NCBI GenBank assembly: GCA_964454015.1
Contig: CAYVQF010000057.1
Location: 1 to 37,322 of the forward strand
Origin: CAYVQF01 sp964454015
Lineage (GTDB): Bacteria; Myxococcota_A; Bradymonadia; UBA4248
Reading direction: 5' to 3'
Length of the DNA stretch: 37,322 nt
The notes beneath the pieces were generated by a model that worked only from the letters and a program-made list of their open reading frames with translations, searched no databases and was not told where the DNA came from. This document shows, one piece after another, positions 1 to 9,242 of this stretch (position 1 is its first letter; each line of letters begins with the position of its first letter). Made by a program: the position numbers and the translations under genes.

Positions 1-104
1 TTGTTGGGCTGGGTCCGGTCGATGTCACCCACTTCCTGGGCACATCCCCAAAACACCAACGCCTGCAGGCACAGCAGGATGCCCAACATGAATCGTCGTC
101 GCAT
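1..104 (-). CDS. lipoprotein, N-terminal fragment (runs off the window)
   Basis: Only the first 34 codons are inside the window. The reverse strand reads ATG at 104 preceded by a strong Shine-Dalgarno AAGGAG six bases upstream. The peptide begins MRRRFMLGILLCLQ, has a hydrophobic stretch and then WGC, which looks like a lipobox cysteine at about residue 21. This is a typical type II signal peptide, so the product is probably a membrane-anchored lipoprotein facing the periplasm or the surface. Nothing can be said about function because the mature domain lies outside the window. It is read in the same direction as the beta-barrel gene that ends at 223, with a gap of 118 bases. Confidence 0.7.
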   Translation of the reverse strand, partial: MRRRFMLGILLCLQALVFWGCAQEVGDIDRTQPN

Positions 105-222
105 ACCATGCTCCTTCGCTACGGCTCCCCGATACAGAGAGACTTGTCCTGTCATCGTTGTCATCGTCGTCACATCATCGCCACCGCGAGGCGGCCATTC
201 CACAATTCAAAAGGGCTCCCGC

Positions 223-1290
223 TCAATAACGGCCAGCCAAGGTCAACGCAAAGCTCGTGAAGTTGTTCGCAGGCGATTCCAAATCGATGAAGGGGAAGCG
301 ATACGAACGATTGTCGTCGGTCTTCCACGGCTGTGCGCTGCTCATCGACAGGGTCGTGCTCAGGTATTTCCACGGCTGATAGCTCAAACGCACGCCGCCG
401 TTCATGCTCTGCCCATGGCCGCGCCCCACACGAGCAAAGGGCGAAGTAAAGGCGTCGTCCTGAGTGACGCTGCCGTTGTCATAGGTCCAGTAGTCAGAAA
501 AACCAAAGTTCACCGACAGCGAAACCTGCTTGTGCAAGCGCAAACGAACCATGAAGCTGTGACTCAGATCCATCTCGGTCAGCACGCCGTCGATGGCCAC
601 CGCATCGGCTGCCACCGCTTCTGACCCCGTCTCGCGCGACAGCACGTCCACCTCGCTGGCATCGAAAACCATCGACGTGTAGCCGTGGAAATTGTGGCTG
701 TAGCTGATCTGATAGGACAAACGCATGGGGCCAATGTCGCCACCGAAGATCAGCGACGGCGAAATCGTCGTGTAAAGGCGAGCCGCGCGACTAAAGGCGC
801 TCGTCGGTAGGGTGAAATCCAGGCCGGCGCTCAAATCCATGCCGTAGCCCTCGATGATCCCACGGCTGAATGACAGATAGGTGTCGGTCCAGCGGAACTC
901 CTGCTTGGTGTTCGAGCCACCACCTTCGGTCAACCACTGGCTGAAACCCGTGGCCAACCCTACGCTGACGTCCAACGTCGGGATGGTGTAGCTGGCGTCT
1001 GCACCGACCCGATAACGCACCCGGCTTCGCCGCGCATAGGGGTCCGACACGAAACTCCCTATCCCCACGGAGACACCCGTCGACACACCCACCGACCAAT
1101 CCTTACCAGCGCCAATATCCTCTTCAGACAGAGCATCTCCGAGAGCAACATCGCTGTCACTCGTGCGCTCGAAAATGCTGTCATCGCCCGCTTGCGCTAG
1201 CAACTCCTGCCCGTCTGCAAAGACGGCTGCAGGCAGCCACAACGTCGCCATCAGGACGCAAGCGCCTAACCCTGCCGCTCCCTTGACCAT
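223..1290 (-). CDS. putative outer-membrane beta-barrel protein
   Basis: The product is about 355 residues and is not assigned to a named family. The start is placed at the ATG at 1290 because it is preceded by AGAGG and opens a clear signal peptide (MVKGAAGLGACVLMATLW, cleavage near AVFA-DG). The open frame continues upstream to 1485, but that extension has no signal-peptide character. The mature part alternates short amphipathic stretches rich in Gly, Ser, Tyr and Phe (for example ASYTIPTLDVSVGLATGF and FMVRLRLHKQVSLSVNFGF). It ends with aromatic residues (ALTLAGRY). Both are typical of outer-membrane beta-barrels, whose terminal aromatic residue is read by the BAM complex. An uncharged Ser/Asp-rich linker follows the signal peptide. 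The barrel assignment is an inference from composition and the C-terminal signature. Confidence 0.65.
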   Translation of the reverse strand: MVKGAAGLGACVLMATLWLPAAVFADGQELLAQAGDDSIFERTSDSDVALGDALSEEDIGAGKDWSVGVSTGVSVGIGSFVSDPYARRSRVRYRVGADASYTIPTLDVSVGLATGFSQWLTEGGGSNTKQEFRWTDTYLSFSRGIIEGYGMDLSAGLDFTLPTSAFSRAARLYTTISPSLIFGGDIGPMRLSYQISYSHNFHGYTSMVFDASEVDVLSRETGSEAVAADAVAIDGVLTEMDLSHSFMVRLRLHKQVSLSVNFGFSDYWTYDNGSVTQDDAFTSPFARVGRGHGQSMNGGVRLSYQPWKYLSTTLSMSSAQPWKTDDNRSYRFPFIDLESPANNFTSFALTLAGRY

Positions 1291-1612
1291 AGTCGTACCT
1301 CTTCGATCGAACGCCCTGACGAGGGCGCAATTGCTCAGATGTAGAGCCCCCCGGCTCTCCCCACTTTTCCTAGCGCGCAACGACCGCGAAAGACTCACAC
1401 CGAGAAGCTCAGGCTCAAATTGGCCAAGCTCCAGCGCCCTAACAGGCAACCGCATTCTTCTCTGTTCACACCGCATCGTGCGCAATCCGATACCACCCCT
1501 TCACAGCGAAATGTCGCGCTGTCCGGAACAAAGTACCGTTCCACCCCACCCATGTCAACGAAGCGTTCGCAATGCCCCGCCGCGCCGCGCTGTTTATTCC
1601 TGGTCGCCCGAC
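1291..1612. other. intergenic region upstream of the barrel gene, with a small leader hairpin
   Basis: No credible gene is seen here. Between 1312 and 1327 there is a perfect 6-bp stem with a 4-base loop (CGCCCT / AGGGCG), lying 22-37 bases upstream of the barrel gene's start codon and therefore in its probable 5' leader. Further up, 1525-1542 holds a short inverted repeat, GGAAC-N8-GTTCC, which could be an operator. No convincing -35/-10 pair was found for the minus strand. The function of both elements is unknown. Confidence 0.4.
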
Positions 1613-1639
1613 AAAAAAAAGGGCCCCAACGGGACCCTT
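1613..1639 (-). terminator. rho-independent terminator after the Asp/Pro lipoprotein gene
   Basis: Read on the minus strand, a 9-bp stem (AAGGGTCCC with GGGGCCCTT, one G-T pair) closes a 3-base loop and is followed by a run of T. It starts about 34 bases after the stop codon of the lipoprotein gene ending at 1673. This is the best classical terminator in the window. Confidence 0.85.
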
Positions 1640-1672
1640 CACCACGAAACGGCACCTCCGAAGGGTGCGGCC

Positions 1673-2929
1673 TTACTCCGTCACTTCAACCACCACCGCC
1701 GGAACGGCTTCCCACTGCAGACCGATGGACAGCGCCTCATAGGCACAGCCTACGGGATCAGTGGCGCAATCGCCATTGAGGTCGATGTCAGCCTGTGCCA
1801 CCAACAAAGTGGGCAGCATGGTGCACAGCGACATGGAAATCGACTGCGGACCGGCCGCCAAAACGGCACAAATCTCTTCGTCCACTGTCGAGCAAAGGGC
1901 ATGTGCAGCGGCCGTCTGCATACAGGCCGAAGCCGTGATAGAACCGTCCTCCTCCATGACGTAAAGCGGCCCGGTGAGGCCCAAACACTCACAGGCCGGA
2001 GAAGCAACGATCTCGTTGACCGCGTCGACCACGTCGGCGACCTTCACATAACCCGACAGCGTCCCCTCAAAGTAGGAAATCTTGTCGCCATCGAAGTTCG
2101 CCCTCCCCGTCACCTGCGCATCCGAGACCGCCACATCGAGATTGACGAAGCCCAGAGGCAAAGTCAGCCGGAACAGCGAGGGACCGGCGTTCAAGTTGCT
2201 CGCCGTCATCGAGGCGCCAGAGAAGTAAATCAGTGGTTCGCCTGAATTGGGCTTGAAGGACTTCTCGCTCACCGAGAAGGTCCCATTGCCAGCAGAAGCC
2301 TCAGCATAAGTGGTCGTGCCGGCATAGTCGCCAAAGAGGCCGACCAAGAAGAAACTCGGATCCTGAGCGCCACCAGCGAAATCCTGGTGGTCCCACAGCA
2401 AAGCAAAAGAACCGGCTTCGAGCTGTTCGTCCAACATCTCCTGCACGTTGACGAACAACACCAGGGCCTTGGCCAATGAGGCCAACGCGTTGTCCATCAA
2501 GTCCGTGCCTTCGCGCACGTTGTCCTTCGAGATGGCGCCCCAATCGCGGCAACAGGTCGGCCCATCGGTGCTGCTCACCGTCGGAATGATGAGCTTATGC
2601 ACATAGGCCACCGGGCCAAACGCGTAGTCCTGGGGACTGTCGGGCCAATTGAAGGGGTCTGGGACGTCGGGCTCCACATCGGGCGCCGTATCGGGCGTCG
2701 TATCGGGCGTGACGTCAGGCACGTCGGGGGTCACATCCGGCTCCACGTCCGTCGGCGGAACGTCTTCATCCGTCTCTTCCGGAGGAAGATCAGAGACATC
2801 GGCCACGTCCGGGTTCGGCGTGTCCGTCGTCGGGTCCTTCTTCGACTCCTCGTCACATCCCAGCGCCCACATGGACCACGCTGCCAAAAGCAGACAAATT
2901 CCTAGGCTTTTTGCAAATCGAAACTTCAT
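1673..2929 (-). CDS. lipoprotein with Asp/Pro-rich linker
   Basis: The product is about 418 residues of unknown function. The start at 2929 is chosen because AAAGGAG lies nine bases upstream and the peptide opens a lipoprotein signal (MKFRFAKSLGICLLLAAW...ALGC, lipobox Cys at about residue 25). After the cysteine comes a roughly 75-residue disordered linker in which Thr/Val-Pro-Asp triplets recur (VEPDVTPDVPDVTPDTTPD), then a globular part of about 310 residues beginning at the FNWPDSP segment. That part has conserved-looking cysteines (TCCRDWG, ACECLG, and several near the C-terminus) and may be disulfide-stabilised. Acidic Pro/Asp linkers after a lipobox are frequent in surface lipoproteins of Bradymonadales and related Myxococcota. 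A terminator follows directly. Cell-surface display is inferred. Confidence 0.7.
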   Translation of the reverse strand: MKFRFAKSLGICLLLAAWSMWALGCDEESKKDPTTDTPNPDVADVSDLPPEETDEDVPPTDVEPDVTPDVPDVTPDTTPDTAPDVEPDVPDPFNWPDSPQDYAFGPVAYVHKLIIPTVSSTDGPTCCRDWGAISKDNVREGTDLMDNALASLAKALVLFVNVQEMLDEQLEAGSFALLWDHQDFAGGAQDPSFFLVGLFGDYAGTTTYAEASAGNGTFSVSEKSFKPNSGEPLIYFSGASMTASNLNAGPSLFRLTLPLGFVNLDVAVSDAQVTGRANFDGDKISYFEGTLSGYVKVADVVDAVNEIVASPACECLGLTGPLYVMEEDGSITASACMQTAAAHALCSTVDEEICAVLAAGPQSISMSLCTMLPTLLVAQADIDLNGDCATDPVGCAYEALSIGLQWEAVPAVVVEVTE

Positions 2930-3114
2930 CGGTCTCACTCCTTTCTCAACCACATCGTCCGGGTTCAAACGCCTAAAGCCCCTCAGGGCGGAAAACACCG
3001 CAGAATCAGCATCACCCTCCAACGGCAACGTGCTGCGACAGTTGCGGAAGCTAACAGAATACCACCCACCAATCAAGAACCCCCCCAATTCCCCTTTCCT
3101 TCTGACGGCATGAC

Positions 3115-4200
3115 TCACGAAATCGAGACACCATGACGCAAAGCCCGATATATGGCCAAGGGCTCCAGCTTCTCTTCCGCACGCAACACCGTTGGCGGCA
3201 TCTGCGCCGCCAAGGCCGCACTCACCTCAGCCACCCCTTTGTCAATGAACGAGAGCAACTCCAAGCGCTTGCCTTCGACACTGACGATCGCCTCCCCCAC
3301 TGTCGGGGGGCACCCCTCAGCCAACGCAAACTGCACCAACACCGCGCGGCCGGCACCATCGCGCTCCACCACCGTGGCATCGGCCAAAGCGCTCAAGTCC
3401 GGCGCTTCTTTGGCGTGCCGCAGCTTGAAAGTCACCAATCGCGGGCAAAAGCGCACGCCACCCGGCAGCACCTGCGCCATCGCGTCAATTAGGTTCAAGC
3501 CCGCCGCATACTCATACAAATGATAGCCCGCAACCTTAAGGAACGACGCCCAGGTCAAACCCTGATGCTGGCGCTGTGCAACTGCGTATTCGCGCGTCAC
3601 CGCCGCCTCCAAGGCCCCGACCTGCGCCGGCGCGACCGCCAACCACGGCTCCACCAAACGCAGTCCCACCCCAACCGAAAGCAAGCGCCCCACCAAGACC
3701 TCGCCCACCGCCGGCGCCCGTAACAACCGGGTCTGAGCCCTGAATCGTCCGCCGCGCAGCACATCCTCCAGAACGATCCCACCCCACCAGCGCCGCTCCA
3801 CCACCCGCCACAAGCTCATGGTGCTCGCTTCCATGTGCGGCAAGGCCTGATAGCTTTTCGCGTCGATCGGCAAATCGTCCAACAGCAGCCGCCCCCGGTC
3901 CCCGCGGAAAAACAACAGATCGTGCGCCAAAACCGAAAAAAACATGGCCCGGTCCCGCGCATTGGCATTGTTCACAGCGCCCTGCTGAAAACAATAGTCT
4001 TGCAGGCTCTCCAGCACACCAGCGTAAGCTGGCTCGAGAAAAAGCAAACGCACCACTCCCACGGCCTTCTGGTAGTTCGTCGGCCACACCCGCTGCCGCG
4101 GATCCTGACCCTCCCAGTCCACCCGCACCGGCCAACGACCAAAACGCCGCGACGGCCACCCCTCGACCTGAACCCCCTCTCTAAGCGCATCCTCTACCAT
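3115..4200 (-). CDS. unknown protein coupled to the DNA methyltransferase
   Basis: The product is about 361 residues and I do not recognise the family. The ATG at 4200 is preferred because GAGGAG sits eight bases upstream; a GTG at 4206 is the alternative. The gene overlaps the end of the methyltransferase gene by about 20 bases, so it is very probably translated with it. The protein is soluble, mostly helical-looking, rich in Arg, Leu and Ala, with no signal peptide or membrane segment. Near the C-terminus a stretch around ADATVVERDGAGRAVLVQFA has the strand-turn-strand look of some nuclease cores, but the acidic and lysine residues expected of a PD-(D/E)XK enzyme (E-x-K) are replaced by Q-x-A there. 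A restriction function is therefore only a possibility. The context suggests a partner of the methyltransferase. Confidence 0.65.
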   Translation of the reverse strand: MVEDALREGVQVEGWPSRRFGRWPVRVDWEGQDPRQRVWPTNYQKAVGVVRLLFLEPAYAGVLESLQDYCFQQGAVNNANARDRAMFFSVLAHDLLFFRGDRGRLLLDDLPIDAKSYQALPHMEASTMSLWRVVERRWWGGIVLEDVLRGGRFRAQTRLLRAPAVGEVLVGRLLSVGVGLRLVEPWLAVAPAQVGALEAAVTREYAVAQRQHQGLTWASFLKVAGYHLYEYAAGLNLIDAMAQVLPGGVRFCPRLVTFKLRHAKEAPDLSALADATVVERDGAGRAVLVQFALAEGCPPTVGEAIVSVEGKRLELLSFIDKGVAEVSAALAAQMPPTVLRAEEKLEPLAIYRALRHGVSIS

Positions 4201-6094
4201 CGACACGACTCCTCCCTATCCTTCGCCCATCTCCCGCCACTTGCACCTGCAGCCAACGCAGGGCTTCGGCGTCGACGCCAAACAAGTCCGCAACGCCCGC
4301 ATCCACCGCCGCCAGCGCCTCTCCATCCGCGGGATGGGCGTGCAACAAAGCCCCACACCGACCCAAACATTGCACGAGCGTCGACAGGTCGACGGGAACA
4401 GGCACCTCCCGCAGCACCGACAGCGCAAAACGCCGCGAACCGCGGGCAACCCGGGCCATCTCGCCCGCCTGCGCCAGCCACCATACCACAGGAGCGCTGT
4501 TGAGCAGCGCCGCCAACGCAAAGCCCTGCTGCGGCTCACTCACCACGCACCCATGTACCGCCACCAAGGGCAACGCCGCGCCCGCCACGTCCACCCACGC
4601 CGCCGCCCGTCTGCCAATACCTCGCACCAAGAGCTTGGGGCTTCCAACAGCCAGCGCGCCCTGCGCCACTTTGCCGATCTCCCGCACCAGGGGACGCACG
4701 TAGCGCCGCCCCCCCAGGCGTACGACCCGCGAACCCCATTGCGTCCCATAGGGCAAAAGGTGACTGGGCGTCGTCACCCGCGCCCCAGCTTCGCCCGCCT
4801 CTCCTTCCACCACCTCCGCCAGCACCGCACCATAAGCGTAGCCCATGGTCCCCGTGCACAAAGGCACCAGCTCGCCCAAGGGACGCCCCCGGCCGGCGAG
4901 CTGCTCCCGCAGCCGACTCTCGAACACCGTCCCCACCCGCCCCCAACGCTCCTCGCCGTGCCATGGGAAGGGGCGGCGCAGACAACGCGCTGACCAATGA
5001 CCATCTGCCTTTGCCTGCCCCTGGCCCAGGGCCAACAGCGCCCCCCAGCCCCCACCCCCATCGACCTCAGGGCCTGCCTCGGCCACCACGCAGCCAGCAT
5101 CACCCCCACCTTTCTCCACCAGCGTCACCAGCACATCCACCTGCTCCGCAAATGGCTTGGCCGCCGAAAAATCGAGGAGCGCCCGCGGCGGCGCCACCTC
5201 ATTCAGATAACGCCGCAACTTCTTGCCATAATCACTGCTCAAGTACTTGTTGGGCGTGATGAAGAGCCCCACACCGCCCCGATCCAAGGCCTCCACGCCC
5301 CACTCCATGAACGGGACGTAGGCATCGTAGGCCCCATGGAGCGTACAGAAACGCGACGCCAACGCCAGACGCTCCCGCCGGCAAGCCCGGGTAAAAGGTG
5401 GGTTTGCAACCAAGACCTCCACCGGACCCATCACCTGCGGCGCTTCACTGAGGGTGTCACCACAACGCAGCGTCGGCCGCCACCCCTGTGCGCCAGAGCA
5501 AGCGCGCCACAGCAGCAGTGAGGCCACCCCCGCCGCATGCGCGTCCAACTCCATCCCCCACAACGTCTCTCCGAGCGCTTCCACCTCCTGCCCGCGTCGC
5601 AACAACGATCCGCACAGGGCCAACAACAATGAACCCGTCCCACAACAGGGATCACAACAGCGCCGTGGCAGTCGGCCGTGCCCTTCAACGAATTGGGTCA
5701 CCGCCAGCTCAACCGACGCTTCGGCGAAGCCACGAGAGGTAAAGACCGCACCGCACCGACGCGCCACTGGACCGTGTACCTCGACCATGGCTCGACGCAA
5801 GCGCTCCTGCCAGGCCCAAGCACACCATGACCAAGACAGGGCGTCGCCCTCTGGAGGTGGATCCCAGAAGCAGCCCACGGCGCGCCCCAGTGATTCGAGC
5901 CGTGACCACACGCCGCTGCCCAAAGCCGGCAACAGAAATGCCTCCGCCACGCTGCCCCAGCCCTTGACGATCAAAGACCCCGCAAAAGCGGCAAAGGCCT
6001 GCGCATCTGGCGCCACACCCGCCTCACCCAGCGACACCGCCAACGGCCGCAACGCCTCGGTCAGCGACCCTATCTCCCGCGTTGCCTCCCTCAC
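4181..6094 (-). CDS. N6-adenine-type DNA methyltransferase (orphan)
   Basis: The product is about 637 residues. A class I SAM-dependent methyltransferase core is visible: motif I is DPCCGTGSLLLAL at about residues 148-160, and the catalytic motif IV is NPPF at 231-234, the signature of amino-methyltransferases acting on adenine N6. The region from about 400 onward (GRPLGELVPLCTGTMGY and following, with a late SAPVVWWL stretch) resembles the TaqI-like target-recognition domain of Type IIG / Eco57I-like enzymes. The N-terminal 115 residues show no obvious nuclease motif, and no separate endonuclease or specificity gene is seen nearby, so it is best called an orphan methyltransferase. It starts with GTG at 6094, overlapping the stop of the upstream histidine kinase by four bases, and its 3' end overlaps the unknown gene downstream. 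Target sequence is unknown. Confidence 0.85.
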   Translation of the reverse strand: MREATREIGSLTEALRPLAVSLGEAGVAPDAQAFAAFAGSLIVKGWGSVAEAFLLPALGSGVWSRLESLGRAVGCFWDPPPEGDALSWSWCAWAWQERLRRAMVEVHGPVARRCGAVFTSRGFAEASVELAVTQFVEGHGRLPRRCCDPCCGTGSLLLALCGSLLRRGQEVEALGETLWGMELDAHAAGVASLLLWRACSGAQGWRPTLRCGDTLSEAPQVMGPVEVLVANPPFTRACRRERLALASRFCTLHGAYDAYVPFMEWGVEALDRGGVGLFITPNKYLSSDYGKKLRRYLNEVAPPRALLDFSAAKPFAEQVDVLVTLVEKGGGDAGCVVAEAGPEVDGGGGWGALLALGQGQAKADGHWSARCLRRPFPWHGEERWGRVGTVFESRLREQLAGRGRPLGELVPLCTGTMGYAYGAVLAEVVEGEAGEAGARVTTPSHLLPYGTQWGSRVVRLGGRRYVRPLVREIGKVAQGALAVGSPKLLVRGIGRRAAAWVDVAGAALPLVAVHGCVVSEPQQGFALAALLNSAPVVWWLAQAGEMARVARGSRRFALSVLREVPVPVDLSTLVQCLGRCGALLHAHPADGEALAAVDAGVADLFGVDAEALRWLQVQVAGDGRRIGRSRVDGRGCA

Positions 6095-9000
6095 CCCGCG
6101 AGCACCGCCGCCAGCGGACCCGTGCCCTCCACCGCTTCGCTGACCATCTCGGGCGGAAATGGGCGCGGCAGACGCAGCACCACCTGCAATTCGGCAGGGC
6201 TCTCGTCGCGTCCCACCAAGATCACCGGCACCTGGGCGGCCGCCACGGCCTCAAAGAGCAGCGCCTCAGCCGTGACGCCATCGGGCTCAGGCAGCGAGCG
6301 CCCCAGCACCAACAGGGCCACCTCAGCGCTCTCCACCATCTGCCGCGCGTCGCTGTAGACGAAAGCGCTCTTGACCTCCAAGCCTTTGTTGCGCAGCACC
6401 TCACGCAACACGATGACCGTCTCGGGCTGATCATCCAGGACCACCACCATACCCACCCCGCTCTTGCCTTCATCCCGCTCGTCCTCGGCCACGCCATCGG
6501 CGCGCTGAGCCTCCGGCGAAGCCGGCACCACCAGCGCCGGCACCACCGCCGGCAGCGACGCGTGGGTCGGCCGCGTGTCGCGGGTCAACACCTCCACTCG
6601 CTGGTGCAAGCGCGGGTCGAGCTCCTCAGCCGTCGCCGGAAGATCGACCGTGAACAAAGACCCTTCCCCGGGCTGACTCGTCGCCTCGATGCTGCCCCCA
6701 AATAGCTTGACCAACTCGAAGGTAATCGACAAACCCAGCCCAGTGCCGCCGTACTTGCGGCTCGACGAACCGTCCACCTGCCGAAACTTGTCGAATATCA
6801 AAGGCAAATCGTCGGCATGAATGCCGATCCCACTGTCCCTGACGGCAAAACGCACCCACCCAGGCCGGGGCGCCGATGCCACCACCGAGATGGTCCCCTC
6901 ATCGGTGAACTTGGCCGCATTGCTCAGCAAATTGATCAAAATCTGCTTCAGCTTCGACCCATCACTGTAGATAGTCGCCACCGCCGCCTCGACCTCCACC
7001 TGCAGCACGATCGGCGCTGAACGCACCATCGGCGTGATCGTCTGCAGGCACTCATCGAGCAAGCGCCGCACCTTCACTTCCCCCAAAGTCAGGGTCTCTC
7101 TGCCCGCCTCGATCTTGGTGATGTCCAGAAGATCATTGATCAAGCCCAGCAGGGAGCGAGCGTTGCGCAGTACCGTCTCCAAATGGCGCTTGGCCTTCTC
7201 GCCGCGTTGCTCACCCTTTTCCAGCACCAACTCAGTGAAGCCAATGATCGCGTTGAGTGGCGTTCGCAGCTCGTGGGTGACATTGGCCAGGAAATCGCTC
7301 TTGAGGCGGTTCGCCGTCTCCAACTCCCTGTTGACTTTCTCCAGACGCGCCCGCTGGCGAATCAGCTCTTCCGTACGCTCTTTGAGGACCTCCGCCGTGG
7401 CCTCGATCTCAGCCACGAATCGCGCGTTGTTCAAAGCCACACCAAACTGAAAAACCACCTCCTCGATGAAAGTCAGCGTCTCCTCTGCATAGGGCATCGC
7501 GTTGAGCAACACGAAGACCCCCAGCAGGCGATCCACGTGCACCACGGGCAACACCAGCAGCGCCCCTGGCCGCATCCGACCCAAGCCAATATCGATATCG
7601 AAGATCCCTTCCGGAACGGGGCTCACCAAAATCTTGCGCCGCGTCTTGGCCGCTTGCCCCACCAAGCCCACCCCCAGCTTGATGTTCAAACGCTCAGCCA
7701 TCGCCGTCGACAGGCCATGGCCCTTGGCCAAATGGAGATTCTGCTCATCGGGATCCGCCATGTAAAACGCACCCACCGCGCTGCCACTGCGGCAAACGAT
7801 CTCCTGCAGAGAACCGCTCAGGATCGCGTCTATACCCAAGGTGGAATTCAACAAGCTGACGATCTCATTGTAGTCCACCTGCTGCCGACGCCGATCCAAG
7901 AGGTACTGGGCCATCGCATTGAAGGCCGAGCCCAGCTCCCGCAGCTCGTCCCGAGAGGTGATGCGCACCCGCGCGTCGAGGTGCCCATGCTGGATGTCAT
8001 GAGCCGCTTCCAAAAGCTGACCAAAGCTCTTGCTCATGTTGCGCATCATGATGGCGCTCAGAACCATCGCGATCGCCACCCCAACCACCAACAACAGTAA
8101 AATCACCGAGAACGACTTCGAACGCTGCTGCGCGATGCCCGCCCGACGCCTCTCCACCTCCTGCCAAGCCGAGCGCGTGATCGCGTCCAAATCGGCTTCC
8201 ATGCGCACCCGCAACACCGCTGCACCGCGGGAAAGCCTCGCAATGTCAGACTCATAGGCCTGGTGCTCCGTTAAAAAACGCGTCCCCATCTCCGCCAACG
8301 CTTCCGCCGAGCCCAACAACGATGGACCCAAGGGAGCCGCCCCTCCGCCCCAATGGGAGACCAATGCCTCGCTCTCCCGCACCAAAGCACGCAACAGATG
8401 CTCGATCTGCTGTCCTTCGACCCAACCAAGCCGGTAATCCCGCTGGTCACTGCTCCTGACCCACTCCAACAAGGACCCCACCAACCAACGACCGCGCTCG
8501 ACACGGCTGAGCACGTCCACCGCGTGCCCTACCCGGGCGCCATCCCGCTGCGATACCCACGGCGGCGGCTGCAAAAAGGACGGCAGAACCTGGTGCAGCA
8601 CCCGCTGCTGGATCTCCCGAGCCCGCCCCTCGTCACCTGACGCCAAGCTCACCCCTATGCGCTGCATGCGGCCATCCATGAGGCTCAGCTCATCTCGCAG
8701 CCGCGCTCGCAACAAGGACAGCTCCCCCCCTTGAACCACCAGAACTTCTTCCAGCACCGCCAACAGCGCACCATAGTCATCACATAGGCGCGACACATGG
8801 CCCCACATCGCCACCGCAGCGCTCCCCTCGGGATGATTCGCCCCCTGCTGCACCGCCGACACCAAGTCTGCCAGCGATCGCTCCACGCCGATCATCAAAG
8901 CCGGGTCGCGCAACGCAATCACCAGCTCTTCCTGCTGCCGGGTCTCCATCAGCGCCGAACGCGTCTCGCTGACCACCCGCATGGTCGCCAACTCCTGGCT

Positions 9001-9120
9001 CAACACTTGATCGATACGGCTGTCCAGCGTCGCCGCGTTGTAAAATGCCAAGACGCTGACCCCCAGTGCGATCAGCACGCCAAAAATCATGATGAGCAGC
9101 AGCTTGACCCGGATTGACAT
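6091..9120 (-). CDS. large hybrid-like sensor histidine kinase (TM-HAMP-GAF-HisKA-HATPase-degenerate REC)
   Basis: The product is about 1009 residues. The start at 9120 puts the first membrane helix at residues 5-28; the frame is open to 9177 but neither start has a good ribosome site. Order of parts: TM1, a helical periplasmic sensor of about 300 residues, TM2 at 337-359, HAMP at about 360-415, GAF at about 420-570, a coiled-coil link, HisKA with phospho-acceptor His616 in THELRTP, HATPase with Asn734, DSGIGI (762-767) and GGTGLGLS (791-798), then a C-terminal receiver-like domain at 890-1000. The receiver keeps the acidic pair Asp896-Asp897 but has Gly940 where the phospho-acceptor Asp should be, and Arg in place of the conserved Lys, so it is probably not phosphorylated. 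Its end overlaps the methyltransferase start by four bases. Confidence 0.9.
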   Translation of the reverse strand: MSIRVKLLLIMIFGVLIALGVSVLAFYNAATLDSRIDQVLSQELATMRVVSETRSALMETRQQEELVIALRDPALMIGVERSLADLVSAVQQGANHPEGSAAVAMWGHVSRLCDDYGALLAVLEEVLVVQGGELSLLRARLRDELSLMDGRMQRIGVSLASGDEGRAREIQQRVLHQVLPSFLQPPPWVSQRDGARVGHAVDVLSRVERGRWLVGSLLEWVRSSDQRDYRLGWVEGQQIEHLLRALVRESEALVSHWGGGAAPLGPSLLGSAEALAEMGTRFLTEHQAYESDIARLSRGAAVLRVRMEADLDAITRSAWQEVERRRAGIAQQRSKSFSVILLLLVVGVAIAMVLSAIMMRNMSKSFGQLLEAAHDIQHGHLDARVRITSRDELRELGSAFNAMAQYLLDRRRQQVDYNEIVSLLNSTLGIDAILSGSLQEIVCRSGSAVGAFYMADPDEQNLHLAKGHGLSTAMAERLNIKLGVGLVGQAAKTRRKILVSPVPEGIFDIDIGLGRMRPGALLVLPVVHVDRLLGVFVLLNAMPYAEETLTFIEEVVFQFGVALNNARFVAEIEATAEVLKERTEELIRQRARLEKVNRELETANRLKSDFLANVTHELRTPLNAIIGFTELVLEKGEQRGEKAKRHLETVLRNARSLLGLINDLLDITKIEAGRETLTLGEVKVRRLLDECLQTITPMVRSAPIVLQVEVEAAVATIYSDGSKLKQILINLLSNAAKFTDEGTISVVASAPRPGWVRFAVRDSGIGIHADDLPLIFDKFRQVDGSSSRKYGGTGLGLSITFELVKLFGGSIEATSQPGEGSLFTVDLPATAEELDPRLHQRVEVLTRDTRPTHASLPAVVPALVVPASPEAQRADGVAEDERDEGKSGVGMVVVLDDQPETVIVLREVLRNKGLEVKSAFVYSDARQMVESAEVALLVLGRSLPEPDGVTAEALLFEAVAAAQVPVILVGRDESPAELQVVLRLPRPFPPEMVSEAVEGTGPLAAVLAG

Positions 9121-9242
9121 GACCACCACACAACATGGAAAAATCGGTGATAACGACCCTCTCTCCATGATGCTCATGCAGCGCCACGTCGCAAGCCACC
9201 GGCGCGCTACGCATCAACACCACCCAAAGCCAACCACCTTCA

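Noticed and set aside
1..624. A long plus-strand open frame at the window start
   Set aside because: It is the mirror of the minus-strand lipoprotein and barrel genes and has no protein-like composition.
2960..2990. GGGTTCAAACG, which resembles a tRNA T-loop
   Set aside because: No T-arm pairing and no other tRNA arms surround it.
4181..4200. A restriction nuclease role for the unknown protein after the methyltransferase
   Set aside because: The only nuclease-like stretch lacks the E-x-K residues (Q-x-A instead), so I could not support a PD-(D/E)XK call.
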